Source: Kitasatospora acidiphila
GTDB lineage: Bacteria > Actinomycetota > Actinomycetes > Streptomycetales > Streptomycetaceae
Direction of reading: 5' to 3'
DNA length: 64,000 nt
Assembly: GCF_006636205.1 (NCBI RefSeq)
Contig: NZ_VIGB01000003.1
Coordinates: 7,752,501-7,816,500 of the forward strand
The notes below the pieces were generated by a model that saw nothing but the letters and a program-made list of their open reading frames with translations, ran no database searches and was not told where the DNA came from. Position numbers and translations under genes: made by a program. Shown here piece by piece: positions 33,026 through 41,702 of this stretch (the first letter of the stretch is position 1; each line of letters starts with the position of its first letter).

Positions 33026-33880
33026 ATGACTGATCAGCACACCGCACAGCGGGCCGAGATTGGAGTCATCGGCGGCTCCGGCCTCTACGCCCTGCTGGAC
33101 GACGTCACCGAGATCACCGTCGACACCCCGTACGGTGCGCCCAGCGACTCGCTGTTCCTCGGCGGGATCGGCGGGCGCACCGTCGCGTTCCTGCCCCGGC
33201 ACGGCCGCGGGCACAAACTGCCACCGCACCGGATCAACTACCGGGCCAACCTCTGGGCACTGCACTCGCTCGGGGTCCGCCAGGTGGTCGGGCCCTGCGC
33301 GGTCGGCGGGCTGCGCCCCGAGTACGGCCCGGGCACCCTGCTGATCCCCGACCAGTTCGTGGACCGCACCTCCGGGCGGGTGCAGACCTACTACGACGGG
33401 CTGCCACTGCCCGACGGCACCGTCCCCGAGGTGGTGCACGTGTCGATGGCCGACCCGTACTGCCCGGACGGCCGGGCCGCCGCGCTCGCCGCCGCTCGCT
33501 CCCAGGCCTGGGAGCCGGTGGACGGCGGCACACTGGTGGTCATCGAGGGCCCGCGGTTCTCCACCCGCGCCGAATCCCGCTGGTTCACCGCCAACGGGTG
33601 GTCGGTGGTCGGCATGACCGGCCACCCGGAGGCCGTGCTCGCCCGCGAACTCGGGCTCTGCTACACCTCGCTCGCGCTGGTCACCGACCTCGACGCCGGT
33701 GTGACGGCCGGTGAGGGGGTCACCCATGCGGAGGTCCTGGAGGTCTTCGCGCGCAATGTCGACCGGCTGCGCGGGGTGCTCTTCAAAGCGGTCGAGGCAC
33801 TGCCCGCCGACCGCGACTGCGTCTGCTCGCACGCCTTGGACGGCGTCGAGACCGGCCTGCCCGGGGTTCCGGAACCCTGA
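33026..33880 (+). CDS. mtnP: S-methyl-5'-thioadenosine phosphorylase
   Basis: A 284-residue nucleoside phosphorylase. It shows the phosphate-binding IGVIGGSGLYAL at the N-terminus, FLPRHGRGHKLPPHRINYRAN, and the signature GGTLVVIEGPRFSTRAESRWF and VVGMTGHPEAVLARELGLCY. The enzyme cleaves 5'-methylthioadenosine, a by-product of polyamine or SAM reactions, to adenine and methylthioribose 1-phosphate. Actinobacterial members may accept other 6-oxo or 6-amino purine nucleosides. The gene starts two bases after a DUF4383 gene. A GC hairpin at 33896-33926 ends the unit. Confidence 0.92.
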   Translation: MTDQHTAQRAEIGVIGGSGLYALLDDVTEITVDTPYGAPSDSLFLGGIGGRTVAFLPRHGRGHKLPPHRINYRANLWALHSLGVRQVVGPCAVGGLRPEYGPGTLLIPDQFVDRTSGRVQTYYDGLPLPDGTVPEVVHVSMADPYCPDGRAAALAAARSQAWEPVDGGTLVVIEGPRFSTRAESRWFTANGWSVVGMTGHPEAVLARELGLCYTSLALVTDLDAGVTAGEGVTHAEVLEVFARNVDRLRGVLFKAVEALPADRDCVCSHALDGVETGLPGVPEP

Positions 33881-33895
33881 GCCCGCCGCTGCGGC

Positions 33896-33926
33896 CCCCG
33901 GGCGATTAGGAAGGGCCCGCCCGGGG
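33896..33926 (+). terminator. Probable mtnP terminator
   Basis: CCCCGGGCG pairs with CGCCCGGGG around a 13-nt loop, beginning 15 bp after the mtnP stop. Confidence 0.6.
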
Positions 33927-33981
33927 CACCAGCGGGGATATAGCGTCACCCAGAAGGTCCAGAGGTGAGGAGGCGGGGATC

Positions 33982-34215
33982 ATGGAGGGTCCGGCTCTCT
34001 CCCCGCGCGAACAGCAGCTCCTTGAGGAGATCGAGGCCGACCTGCGGACGGACTCCGTGCTGGACACCGAGCTGTCCACCATGCGGGTCATCCGGATGCG
34101 CCGCCTGCTGAACCTGCTGACGCCGTGGCGTCGCCACCGTCGGCCGCGGCCCCCGGAGCTCGGCGGGCCCCCGGAAGCCGACGGCCCGCCGCCGCTGCCG
34201 GGGCAGCCCGCGTAG
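33982..34215 (+). CDS. Small DUF3040-like protein
   Basis: A 77-residue product. The N-terminal LSPREQQLLEEIEADLRTD pattern matches the beginning of DUF3040 proteins, which normally continue with two membrane helices. Here no hydrophobic segment follows: the C-terminal half is Arg then Pro-rich (RRHRRPRPPELGGPPEADG). ATG 33982 is preceded by GAGGAGGCGGGG. It may be a short relative or a degenerate copy. It converges with the dodecin gene over a shared hairpin. No function is known. Confidence 0.65.
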   Translation: MEGPALSPREQQLLEEIEADLRTDSVLDTELSTMRVIRMRRLLNLLTPWRRHRRPRPPELGGPPEADGPPPLPGQPA

Positions 34216-34243
34216 CCGCGCGCCCGGGCGCCGCGGCATGGCT

Positions 34244-34272
34244 GTGCCGCGCCGAGGTCCTCGGCGCGGCAC
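34244..34272. terminator. Bidirectional hairpin terminator
   Basis: GTGCCGCGCCGA pairs with TCGGCGCGGCAC around a short loop between the convergent DUF3040-like and dodecin genes. Confidence 0.75.
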
Positions 34273-34283
34273 CCGCGGCGGCC

Positions 34284-34499
34284 TCAGTGCGCGTCCTCCA
34301 GGCGGAAGCCCACCTTGACGGTCACCTGGTAGTGCTCGATCGCACCCTGCGCGACGTTCCCCCGCACCTGCGTCACCTCGAACCAGTCGATGTTGCGCAG
34401 GGTCTGCGAGGCGCGGGCGAGCGCGTTGCGGATCGCGGCGTCGGTGCCCTCGTGGGAGGAGCCGACGATCTCGGTCACCCGGTAGGTGTGCTCGGTCAT
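34284..34499 (-). CDS. Dodecin family flavin-binding protein
   Basis: A 71-residue protein, the standard dodecin length. It has the family sequence TYRVTEIVGSSHEGTDAAIRN, ALARASQTLRNIDWFEVTQV and IEHYQVTVKVGFRLED. Dodecins assemble into hollow dodecamers that store or buffer flavins (FMN or CoA in actinobacterial members). The Trp in IDWFEV is the residue that stacks on the isoalloxazine ring. ATG 34497-34499 has GGAGG upstream. The gene is alone, and the next gene to the right is divergent. In 34500-34723 a direct repeat CCCGAACGGT occurs at 34596 and 34608; its role is unknown. Confidence 0.93.
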   Translation of the reverse strand: MTEHTYRVTEIVGSSHEGTDAAIRNALARASQTLRNIDWFEVTQVRGNVAQGAIEHYQVTVKVGFRLEDAH

Positions 34500-34723
34500 G
34501 GAGGCCTCCTGGCGGTACTGGGGCTGCTGTCACCTCCACCGTGGCCCAAGCCGGGCCCGGGCGCGCGCCGAGGACGGCGATCAACGTACCGAGAGCCCGA
34601 ACGGTTCCCCGAACGGTCTAGCTTCACTCGAACTACTGATTGATGAAGAACGCCCGGACACCGCACACCGTTGATCCCTAGCGTCGACAGCGTCACGCAC
34701 CGCACGGGCCCGGGGAGGCACCA

Positions 34724-36565
34724 ATGGAGAACGACACCGCGCCGACCACGGACGGCGGCCTGACCCGCCGCCGCCTGCTGGCCGGGTCCGCCGCGCTCGG
34801 CGGGGCCGCCTGGCTGCTGCGCGGCGCCGTCACGCCCGACCAGGCGCAGGCCGACGCCGGCCCGCCCCTCCCCGCGCCGCCCGCGTTCCCCGGCGGCATC
34901 GAGGTCTACCGCCAGGTCTTCGAGAACTGGGCCGGCGAGATCCATGCCGACCAGCTGTGGACCTGCGCCCCGAGCACCCCGGACGACGTGGTCACCCTCG
35001 CCAACTGGGCGCACGCCCAAGGCTGGCAGCTGCGCGCCCAGGGCTTCCGGCACACCTGGGCGCCGCTCACCGTCGCCGACGGCACACCCGCCGCGAGCAC
35101 CGTGCTGCTACTCGACACCACCCGCCACCTCACCGCGATCAGCCCGGCGGGCAGCACCGCCGCGCCCGCCGTCCGGGCCCAAGCCGGCGCCGCCATGGAG
35201 CAGTTGCTCGCCGAGCTGGCCGGCCGCGGCCTCGGCATCGCGCACTGCCCGGCACCCGGCGACCTCACCCTCGGCGGGGTGCTCGCCATCGGCGGCCACG
35301 GCACCGCGGTGCCGACCGCCGGCGAGACCGCGGCCCCCGGGCACGGCTTCGGCTCGGTGAGCAACCTGGTCACCGAGCTCACCGCCGTGGTCTGGGACGC
35401 CACCGCCGGCCGGTACGCGCTGCGCACCTTCGACCGCGCCGACCCGGACTGCGCGGCCCTGCTGGTGAACCTGGGCCGGGCGTTCGTCACCGAGGCCGTG
35501 CTGCGCGTCGGCCCGGACCAGAACCTGCGCTGCCTCAGCCGGATGGACATCCCGGTCAGCGAGCTCTTCGCGGCCCCCGGCACCGGCGGCGCCCGCACCT
35601 TCGCCGGGCTGATGGAGCAGAGCGGCCGGATCGAGGCGATCTGGTTCGCCTTCACCGACTTCCCGTGGATCAAGACCTGGAGCGTCAGCCCCACCCAGCC
35701 GTTCGGCTCCCGGGCCGTGGACCAGCCCTACAACTACCCCTTCTCGGACAGCATCCCGACCCCGGTGGCCACACTGGCCGGAGAACTGGTAGCCGGATCC
35801 TGGGGGTTGGCCCCGACCTTCGGCCAACTCCAGTCCCTGATCGCCAGGCTGGGGCTCACCGGAGACCTCACCGATGTGCTGCTCTCCGGCACCCTGATCC
35901 GCGACCTGCTCACCCTGGACGTGGTCACCCACCTGCTGGCCGACGGCCTGCGCTCCGACCTCTGGGGCCCCTCCCGCACCGTGCTGCAGTACGTCCGCCC
36001 GACCACCCTGCGGGTCACCGCCAACGGATACGCCGTGCTGGCCCGGCGCGCGGACGTCCAGTGGGTGGTCAACCAGGTCACCGGCGAGTACCAGCGGCTG
36101 CTGACGCAGTACCAGGACCGCGGCCAGTTCCCGGTCAACGGCGCCGTGGAGATCCGGGTGACCGGCCTGGAGGACCCGGCGGCCAGCGGCGTCCCCGGTG
36201 CCCAGCCCCCGCTGCTCTCGGCGATCCGGGCCCGACCAGACCACCCCGAGTGGGACGTGGCGGTCTGGTTCGACGTGCTCACCCTGCCCGGCACCCCCGG
36301 GCTGCACCAGTTCGGCCGGGACCTGGAGCAGTTCCTGATCGCCACCTTCGACGGCACCAGGGCCGGCCTGCGCGTCGAGTGGTCCAAGGGCTGGGCCTAC
36401 ACCGCCGACGCCACCTGGGCCGACCCCGACGTACTCGGCCGGGTGATCCCCGACAGCCTGCGGGCCGGCGGCGGCCCCGGCTGGGACGCGGCCGTCGCCA
36501 CCCTCGACCGCCACGACCCCAACCACGTGTTCAGCAACCCGTTCCTCGATCGGCTGCTCGGGTAG
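34724..36565 (+). CDS. FAD-dependent cholesterol oxidase-like protein (VAO family, Tat-exported)
   Basis: A 613-residue protein. A twin-arginine signal peptide LTRRRLLAGSAALGGAAWLL is followed by a PCMH-type FAD domain: LWTCAPSTPDDVVTLANWAH, and LGGVLAIGGHGTAVPTAG near residue 190, where the His matches the covalent flavin histidine of type II cholesterol oxidases. The C-terminal half matches the cholesterol oxidase substrate-binding domain (EWDVAVWFDVLTLPGTPGLH; DRHDPNHVFSNPFLDRLL). Type II enzymes oxidise 3-beta-hydroxysterols to 4-en-3-ones with O2. Export as a folded flavoprotein fits the Tat signal. Another secondary alcohol substrate is possible. Confidence 0.88.
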   Translation: MENDTAPTTDGGLTRRRLLAGSAALGGAAWLLRGAVTPDQAQADAGPPLPAPPAFPGGIEVYRQVFENWAGEIHADQLWTCAPSTPDDVVTLANWAHAQGWQLRAQGFRHTWAPLTVADGTPAASTVLLLDTTRHLTAISPAGSTAAPAVRAQAGAAMEQLLAELAGRGLGIAHCPAPGDLTLGGVLAIGGHGTAVPTAGETAAPGHGFGSVSNLVTELTAVVWDATAGRYALRTFDRADPDCAALLVNLGRAFVTEAVLRVGPDQNLRCLSRMDIPVSELFAAPGTGGARTFAGLMEQSGRIEAIWFAFTDFPWIKTWSVSPTQPFGSRAVDQPYNYPFSDSIPTPVATLAGELVAGSWGLAPTFGQLQSLIARLGLTGDLTDVLLSGTLIRDLLTLDVVTHLLADGLRSDLWGPSRTVLQYVRPTTLRVTANGYAVLARRADVQWVVNQVTGEYQRLLTQYQDRGQFPVNGAVEIRVTGLEDPAASGVPGAQPPLLSAIRARPDHPEWDVAVWFDVLTLPGTPGLHQFGRDLEQFLIATFDGTRAGLRVEWSKGWAYTADATWADPDVLGRVIPDSLRAGGGPGWDAAVATLDRHDPNHVFSNPFLDRLLG

Positions 36566-36662
36566 GCGCGGGCCCGCCGCCGGGGCAGGCTGGAAGTAGC
36601 GGCCGCCGGGTACCGCAGCCGGCGGCGCGTCGTGAGCCGTCGGGGCGAGGAGGTCGTTCGCC

Positions 36663-37112
36663 ATGGCAACCGAGCAGACCGGAGCCACCGGGGCCGCCGA
36701 GCAGGAGCGGCTGCCGCAGGTCTGGCCGAGCCTGCGGGCCAGGGACGCCCGGGCCCTGATCCGCTTCCTGGTCGACGCGTTCGGCTTCGAGGAGAACGTG
36801 GTCTACGGGGAGGGCGAGGTGGTGCACCACGCCGAGCTGGACTGGCCGGAGGGCGGCGGGGTGATGCTGGGCTCGGTCCGGGAGAGCGAGGACGACGGCT
36901 TCGACCTCCCGCCGGGCAGCTTCGGCGCGTACGTGGTCACCGACCGCCTGGACGAGGTGTACCAGCGCGCCAAGGCGGCAGGTGCGCGGATCACCGCCGA
37001 GCCGCACACCACCGACTACGGTTCGTACGACTTCGCCGCCGTCGACCCGGAGGGCAACCGCTGGAACTTCGGCAGCTACCGGGGCGCACCGCGCAAGAGC
37101 CACCGGGCCTGA
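36663..37112 (+). CDS. VOC/glyoxalase-fold protein
   Basis: A 149-residue vicinal oxygen chelate protein. It has two beta-alpha-beta-beta-beta modules: WPSLRARDARALIRFLVDAFGF, then YVVTDRLDEVYQRAKAAGAR and FAAVDPEGNRWNFGSY at the end. Metal-ligand residues of true glyoxalases are not all obvious; many members bind antibiotics or other ligands. ATG 36663 follows GAGGAGG. It sits between the flavoprotein gene and fumC on the same strand with gaps of 97 and 80 bp, so it may be transcribed with either. The substrate is unknown. Confidence 0.85.
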   Translation: MATEQTGATGAAEQERLPQVWPSLRARDARALIRFLVDAFGFEENVVYGEGEVVHHAELDWPEGGGVMLGSVRESEDDGFDLPPGSFGAYVVTDRLDEVYQRAKAAGARITAEPHTTDYGSYDFAAVDPEGNRWNFGSYRGAPRKSHRA

Positions 37113-37192
37113 CGGGCGGCGGTCACTCACACGGCGTAGCGCCGGGAAATACCCCGGCACCTCGGGGAGCTGAGATCCGTGGAGGTGGAGTC

Positions 37193-38590
37193 ATGAGTCC
37201 CCAGCAGGGTGAGTACCGCATCGAGCACGACTCGATGGGGGAGGTGCGGGTCCCGGCCGCCGCCAAGTGGCAGGCGCAGACCCAGCGCGCGGTGCAGAAC
37301 TTCCCGGTGTCGGGCCTGCGGCTGAATCGCGCCCACATCGCGGCCCTGGCCCGGATCAAGGCGGCCGCGGCCAAGGTCAACGGCGCGCTCGGGATCCTGG
37401 ACGCCGCGGTGGCCGAGGCCATCCAGCAGGCCGCCGCCGAGGTGGCCGACGGGCGCTGGGACGACCAGTTCCCGGTCGACGTCTTCCAGACCGGCTCCGG
37501 CACCTCGTCCAACATGAACGCCAACGAGGTGATCGCCACCCTGGCCGGCGAGCGGCTGGGGCGGCCGGTGCACCCCAATGACCAGGTCAACGCCAGCCAG
37601 TCCAGCAACGACGTGTTCCCGTCCTCGATCCACGTGGCCGCCACCGCAGCCGTCACCGAGGACTTGCTGCCCGCGCTGGCCGAGCTGGAGGCGGCGCTGG
37701 CAGCCAAGGCCGAGGAGTTCGCCGGCGTGGTCAAGGCCGGCCGGACGCATCTGATGGATGCCACCCCGGTCACCCTCGGCCAGGAGTTCGGCGGCTACGC
37801 GGCCCAGGTCGCCTACGGCCAGGAGCGGCTGCGCGCCACGCTGCCCCGAGTGGCCGAGCTGCCCCTGGGCGGCACGGCGGTCGGCACCGGCATCAACACC
37901 CCGCCCGGCTTCTCCGCCGCCGTGATCGCCGAGCTGGCCGCCGGTACCGGCCTGCCGCTGACCGAGGCGCGGAACCACTTCGAGGCGCAGGGCGCCCGTG
38001 ACGGCCTGGTCGAGCTGAGCGGCCAGCTGCGGACCATCGCGGTCGGGCTCACCAAGATCGTCAACGATCTGCGCTGGATGTCCTCCGGTCCGCGCACCGG
38101 CCTGGGTGAGATCAACCTGCCCGATCTGCAGCCGGGTTCCTCGATCATGCCGGGCAAGGTCAACCCGGTGATCCCCGAGGTGGTGGCGATGGTGGCGGCC
38201 CAGGTCGTCGGCAATGACGCGACCGTGGGCATGGCCGGTGCCAGCGGCAGCTTCGAGCTCAATGTGATGCTCCCGGTGATCGCCCGCAATGTGCTGGAGT
38301 CGATCCAACTGCTCGCCTCCGCCGCCCGGTTGCTGGCCGGCCGCACCGTCGACGGGATCACCGCCAACGTCGGGCGGGCCCGCGAGTACGCCGAATCCTC
38401 ACCGTCCATCGTGACCCCGCTCAACCGGTACCTGGGCTATGAGGAGGCCGCCAAGGTGGCCAAGCAGTCGCTCGCCGAGGGCAAGACGATCCGTCAGGTG
38501 GTCGTGGAGCGCGGCTATCTGTCGCAAGGCCTGCTGACCGAGCAGCAGTTGGACGAGGCGCTCGATGTGCTGCGGATGACCAGGCCGTAG
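37193..38590 (+). CDS. fumC: Fumarate hydratase, class II
   Basis: A 465-residue TCA-cycle enzyme interconverting fumarate and malate. It begins YRIEHDSMGEVRVPAAAKWQ and contains all three superfamily regions: QTGSGTSSNMNANEVIA, the active-site HPNDQVNASQSSNDVFPSS and the signature GSSIMPGKVNPVIPE. The C-terminal EYAESSPSIVTPLNRYLGYE is typical. It needs no iron-sulfur cluster, unlike class I. ATG 37193 is preceded by GGAGGTGGAG. The gene ends in a clear hairpin. Confidence 0.97.
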   Translation: MSPQQGEYRIEHDSMGEVRVPAAAKWQAQTQRAVQNFPVSGLRLNRAHIAALARIKAAAAKVNGALGILDAAVAEAIQQAAAEVADGRWDDQFPVDVFQTGSGTSSNMNANEVIATLAGERLGRPVHPNDQVNASQSSNDVFPSSIHVAATAAVTEDLLPALAELEAALAAKAEEFAGVVKAGRTHLMDATPVTLGQEFGGYAAQVAYGQERLRATLPRVAELPLGGTAVGTGINTPPGFSAAVIAELAAGTGLPLTEARNHFEAQGARDGLVELSGQLRTIAVGLTKIVNDLRWMSSGPRTGLGEINLPDLQPGSSIMPGKVNPVIPEVVAMVAAQVVGNDATVGMAGASGSFELNVMLPVIARNVLESIQLLASAARLLAGRTVDGITANVGRAREYAESSPSIVTPLNRYLGYEEAAKVAKQSLAEGKTIRQVVVERGYLSQGLLTEQQLDEALDVLRMTRP

Positions 38591-38606
38591 CCCCGCCGGG
38601 CACCGG

Positions 38607-38633
38607 CGCTGCGCCCCGGCCTGCGGCGCAGCG
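38607..38633 (+). terminator. fumC terminator
   Basis: CGCTGCGCC pairs with GGCGCAGCG around a 9-nt loop, 16 bp after the fumC stop. Confidence 0.65.
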
Positions 38634-38731
38634 CGGCGCTCGCCGGGCGGGTCCGTGCGACGCGGGCGTGCTCCGGGTACGGTCGGACCAGGCCGGGCCG
38701 GTCGGTGCTCGGGCAGCGAGGAGGCGGTGCG

Positions 38732-39526
38732 ATGACCGAGCCGGCGGCGGCGAAGGGGGCTGCGGTGCGGTGCGTGCCGGCCGTGCCCAGCTGGGTGAGC
38801 CTGACGGTCAGCGACCTGGACAGCGCCATGGCCTTCTACGGCGAGCTGCTCGGCTGGACGTTCAGTCGCGGCCCGGACCGCTGGGGTCGCTATGTGCGCG
38901 CTCTGGCCGAGGGCGTCGCGGTGGCCGGCATGAGCGCCTCCGACCTGCACCTGCCGGTCGCCTGGACCACCTTCTTCGGCACCGAGGACGCCGATGCCAT
39001 CTCCGAGCGGATCCAGGCCCGCGGCGGCACGGTGGCGATCGGTCCGCTGGGCTTCGACGCGGGCCGGATGCTGATCGCCGCCGACCGGTCCGGTGCCCCC
39101 TTCGGCGTTTGGGAGGGTGAGACCGGTAGCGGAGCCGTCCTCAACTCGCTGGCCGGCGGCCCGGTCTGGATCGAGCTGCGCACCAAGGATGCCTTCGACT
39201 CCGCGATCTTCTACGGCGAGGTGTTCGGCTGGGACAGCCGCAAGTCGGGCGTCTTCGACGTGCGCTGGGAGAACGAGCGGGTGGTGCTGCGGTCCGCAGA
39301 CCGCAGCGTGGCGGCTCTGGTGACGGCGACCGACCCGGAGGCCCGGCCGAGTTGGAACGTCTACTTCTCGGTGGCCGACGCCGACGAATCGGTGGAACTG
39401 GCCGAGCGGCTCGGCGCCGATGTGCTGGGCGAGGTCAATGACAGCCCGTACGGGCGCTGGGCTGATCTGCGCGACCCGCAGGGCGGCCGGTTCTGCCTGC
39501 AGGGCCCGCGGCCCGAAGGCGGCTGA
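38732..39526 (+). CDS. Two-domain VOC family protein
   Basis: A 264-residue protein made of two VOC domains, about residues 10-125 (WVSLTVSDLDSAMAFYGELL and LIAADRSGAPFGVWEGET) and 130-262 (VWIELRTKDAFDSAIFYGEV and WADLRDPQGGRFCLQGP). The arrangement is that of actinobacterial proteins such as those annotated glyoxalase/bleomycin resistance/extradiol dioxygenase, usually of unknown ligand. ATG 38732 is preceded by GAGGAGGCGG. The gene is transcribed alone, ending at a hairpin that overlaps the convergent zinc-ribbon gene's terminator. Confidence 0.88.
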   Translation: MTEPAAAKGAAVRCVPAVPSWVSLTVSDLDSAMAFYGELLGWTFSRGPDRWGRYVRALAEGVAVAGMSASDLHLPVAWTTFFGTEDADAISERIQARGGTVAIGPLGFDAGRMLIAADRSGAPFGVWEGETGSGAVLNSLAGGPVWIELRTKDAFDSAIFYGEVFGWDSRKSGVFDVRWENERVVLRSADRSVAALVTATDPEARPSWNVYFSVADADESVELAERLGADVLGEVNDSPYGRWADLRDPQGGRFCLQGPRPEGG

Positions 39527-39532
39527 CGGCTG

Positions 39533-39560
39533 CCCCGAGCGCGCCGGTCCCGGCCGTCAG
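39533..39560. terminator. Hairpin between convergent genes
   Basis: CTGACGGC pairs with GCCGTCAG around a 12-nt loop. It lies between the two-domain VOC gene and the zinc-ribbon gene. Confidence 0.5.
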
Positions 39561-39570
39561 TCCCGGCCCG

Positions 39571-39822
39571 TCAGTCCCGGTCCACGACCGCCCCGCAGCG
39601 CCAGCAGACGGTCGGCGGCCGCTGCTCGGCCAGCGCCCCGCACTCCGCGCAGACCAGGGGGAGCAGGCAGGCGCTCTCGCCGCCGATCGCCTCCGGCTCG
39701 GCCGCCTCCCGCAGCTGCTCCGGCTCGGCCGCCTCCCGCAGCTGCTCCGGCCGCTCCTGCCACTCCGGCCCGACCGGGTCGGCTATCGGGCGGATTTCAC
39801 CCTCGGTGTTCGAATCTGCCAT
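39571..39822 (-). CDS. Small zinc-ribbon protein
   Basis: An 83-residue product. The first 45 residues are acidic and repetitive (EQLREAAEP twice), and the rest is a zinc ribbon with CAECG and CWRCG pairs separated by about 12 residues. Such small proteins are common in streptomycetes with no assigned role; some bind RNA polymerase or ribosomes. The acidic repeat is encoded by a 27-bp tandem DNA repeat at 39691-39744. ATG 39820-39822 is the only start. Adjacent genes converge or diverge, so it is monocistronic. Confidence 0.72.
   Translation of the reverse strand: MADSNTEGEIRPIADPVGPEWQERPEQLREAAEPEQLREAAEPEAIGGESACLLPLVCAECGALAEQRPPTVCWRCGAVVDRD
39691..39744. repeat. Two 27-bp tandem repeats inside the zinc-ribbon gene
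   Basis: Two identical copies at 39691-39717 and 39718-39744 (beginning CTCCGGCTCG), with a partial third. They encode the repeated EQLREAAEP segment and are a likely site of copy-number change. Confidence 0.85.
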
Positions 39823-39935
39823 AGCCCGAGGCTACTTGTCCGCTATCCGAGCGAACCATCCGGCGGGTCCGTTTGATCACCAACGCCCCGGGTACCGCTG
39901 GCTGCTAGCTGCAGGAATCCCTAGCCGAGGAGGTC

Positions 39936-40079
39936 ATGATGGAACGCGAGACCAACACCCCGGGCGAGCCCGCCACTCACGCCGAGCAGGCGCAGCGCCG
40001 GATGCTGGAGGAGGAGGCGGCGGCCGACTCCTTCGAGCACGGCGACGTCGAGTGGTACGCCGTACTGGGCGAGGACTGA
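39936..40079 (+). CDS. 47-residue acidic protein of unknown function
   Basis: A short gene not easily found by length filters. ATG 39936 (or 39939) follows GAGGAGGTC, an excellent ribosome site. The product is helical and acidic (QAQRRMLEEEAAADSFEHG) and ends with EWYAVLGED. Its codon use (G/C at third positions) agrees with neighbouring genes. It converges with gabD. No family is recognised. Confidence 0.65.
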   Translation: MMERETNTPGEPATHAEQAQRRMLEEEAAADSFEHGDVEWYAVLGED

Positions 40080-40140
40080 GGCCGGGCCGCACCGACCGGG
40101 GCCGGCACCGAGTGCGTGCGGGCCGGACCCTCGGCCGCGC

Positions 40141-41529
40141 TCAGGCGATCCACACCGTGGTCGCGTTGCAGAACTCGCGGATGCCGTGCCCGGACAGCTC
40201 GCGCCCGTAGCCCGAGCGGCGCACCCCGCCGAAGGGCAGCGCCGGGTGCGAGGCGGTCATCCCGTTGAAGAAGATCCCGCCGGCCTGGATGTCGCGGACG
40301 AACCGCTCCTGCTCGGCGGGTTCGGTGGTCCAGACATTGGAGCTCAGCCCGAACGGCGAGTCGTTCGCCAGCTCCACGGCGTGGTCCAGGCTCTCGGCCC
40401 GGTAGAGCGTGGCGACCGGGCCGAACGCCTCCTCGTGGTGGATCCGCATCTGCTCGGTGATCCCGCTGAGCACGGTCGGCGGATACCACCAGCCCTCGCC
40501 GAGCCCGGCCGGCACCGCGACCTGGCACTCCGCCCGCGCGCCGAGGTCCAGCGCGTCGGCCACCAGCTCACCCAGGTCCTCGCGGCCCTGGGCGGTGGCC
40601 AGCGGCCCGATCTCGGTGGACTCCTGCAACGGGTCGCCGATCCGCAGCGCCGCCATCCGCTGCACGAAGGCGGCGCGGAACTCCTCGTAGACCTGCTCGT
40701 GCACGATGAACCGCTTGGCCGCGATGCAGGACTGCCCGTTGTTCTGCACCCGGGCGGTGACCGCGGTCCGGGCGGCCGCGGCGACGTTCGCCGAGGGCAG
40801 CACCACGAACGGGTCGCTGCCGCCCAGCTCCAGCACGGTCTTCTTGACCTCGTCGCCGGCCACCGCCGCCACCGACCGCCCGGCACCCTCGCTGCCGGTC
40901 AGGGTCGCCGCCGCGACCCGGGGGTCGCGCAGGACGTCGGAGACGGTGGCGGAGGGGATCAGCAGGGTCTGGAAGCAGCCGTCCGGGAAGCCCGCGCCGC
41001 GGAACAGGTCCTCCAGGTAGAGCGCGGTCTGCGGCACGTTGGAGGCGTGCTTGAGCAGGCCGACGTTGCCGGCCATCAGTGCCGGTGCGGCGAACCTGAT
41101 CACCTGCCAGAGCGGGAAGTTCCACGGCATCACGGCCAGCACCACGCCCAGCGGGCGGTAGCGCACCAGGGCCCGGGAGGCTCCGGCGTCGGTCACATCG
41201 GTCGGCGCCGGGTGCTCGTCGGCGAGCAGCGCGGGCGCCCGGTCCGCGTACCAGCGCATCGCCTTCGCACACTTGGCCGCCTCGGCGCGGGCCGCGGTGA
41301 GCGGCTTGCCCATCTCGGTGGTCATCAGCCGGGCGATGGTCTCCTGGTCGGCGTCCAGCAGTTCGGCGGCCCGGTGCATCAGCTCGCCGCGCCGCGCGAA
41401 GTCGGTCAGCCGGTACTGCGCGAAGGTCTGCTCGGCGCGGGCCAGGCGCTGTTCCACGGCGGCCGCCGTGTAGGGCTCGAAGGTCCGCAGGGTCTGCCCG
41501 GTTGCCGGGTTCACGGTTGCGATGGCCAT
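40141..41529 (-). CDS. gabD: NAD(P)-dependent succinate-semialdehyde dehydrogenase
   Basis: A 462-residue aldehyde dehydrogenase. It shows VMPWNFPLWQVIRFAAPALMAG, the nucleotide-site ATLTGSEGAGRSVAAVAG, the general-base Glu in KTVLELGGSDPFVVLP and the nucleophile Cys in NNGQSCIAAKRFIV, followed by EEAFGPVATLYR. The start MAIATVNPATGQ and overall pattern match the succinate-semialdehyde dehydrogenase group that feeds GABA-derived carbon into succinate; other aliphatic aldehydes remain possible. ATG 41527-41529 has GAGGAGG upstream. The gene diverges from the position where the DNA glycosylase gene originally began. Confidence 0.9.
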   Translation of the reverse strand: MAIATVNPATGQTLRTFEPYTAAAVEQRLARAEQTFAQYRLTDFARRGELMHRAAELLDADQETIARLMTTEMGKPLTAARAEAAKCAKAMRWYADRAPALLADEHPAPTDVTDAGASRALVRYRPLGVVLAVMPWNFPLWQVIRFAAPALMAGNVGLLKHASNVPQTALYLEDLFRGAGFPDGCFQTLLIPSATVSDVLRDPRVAAATLTGSEGAGRSVAAVAGDEVKKTVLELGGSDPFVVLPSANVAAAARTAVTARVQNNGQSCIAAKRFIVHEQVYEEFRAAFVQRMAALRIGDPLQESTEIGPLATAQGREDLGELVADALDLGARAECQVAVPAGLGEGWWYPPTVLSGITEQMRIHHEEAFGPVATLYRAESLDHAVELANDSPFGLSSNVWTTEPAEQERFVRDIQAGGIFFNGMTASHPALPFGGVRRSGYGRELSGHGIREFCNATTVWIA

Positions 41530-41647
41530 CGGTCGCCTCCTCGCCAGACGGGACGTGCCGCCGCGGGTGCCCGGCACTGCCGCTGACCCTAGGCGCAACA
41601 CCCGGCCCGGGCCCCGTGCGACAGGCGGCACGCACCGGCGGTTGGGC

Positions 41648-41694
41648 CGGGTGGGTGCATGCTGGGGGCATGCCCGAGGGTGACACCGTCTTCC
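41648..41694. repeat. Left boundary repeat (truncated glycosylase start)
   Basis: 42 bp (41648-41689) identical to 45428-45469; then one mismatch (C versus G) and four more identical bases. It includes an ATG at 41670 and the codons for MPEGDTVF, after which the frame runs into unrelated sequence to a stop at 41889-41891. Confidence 0.9.
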
Positions 41695-41702
41695 CTTTCC
41701 GT

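Noticed and set aside
32241..33047. N-terminal extension of asparagine synthase to 885 residues
   Set aside because: The enzyme needs Cys directly after the initiator Met at 32240; the extension overlaps and opposes the DUF4383 gene.
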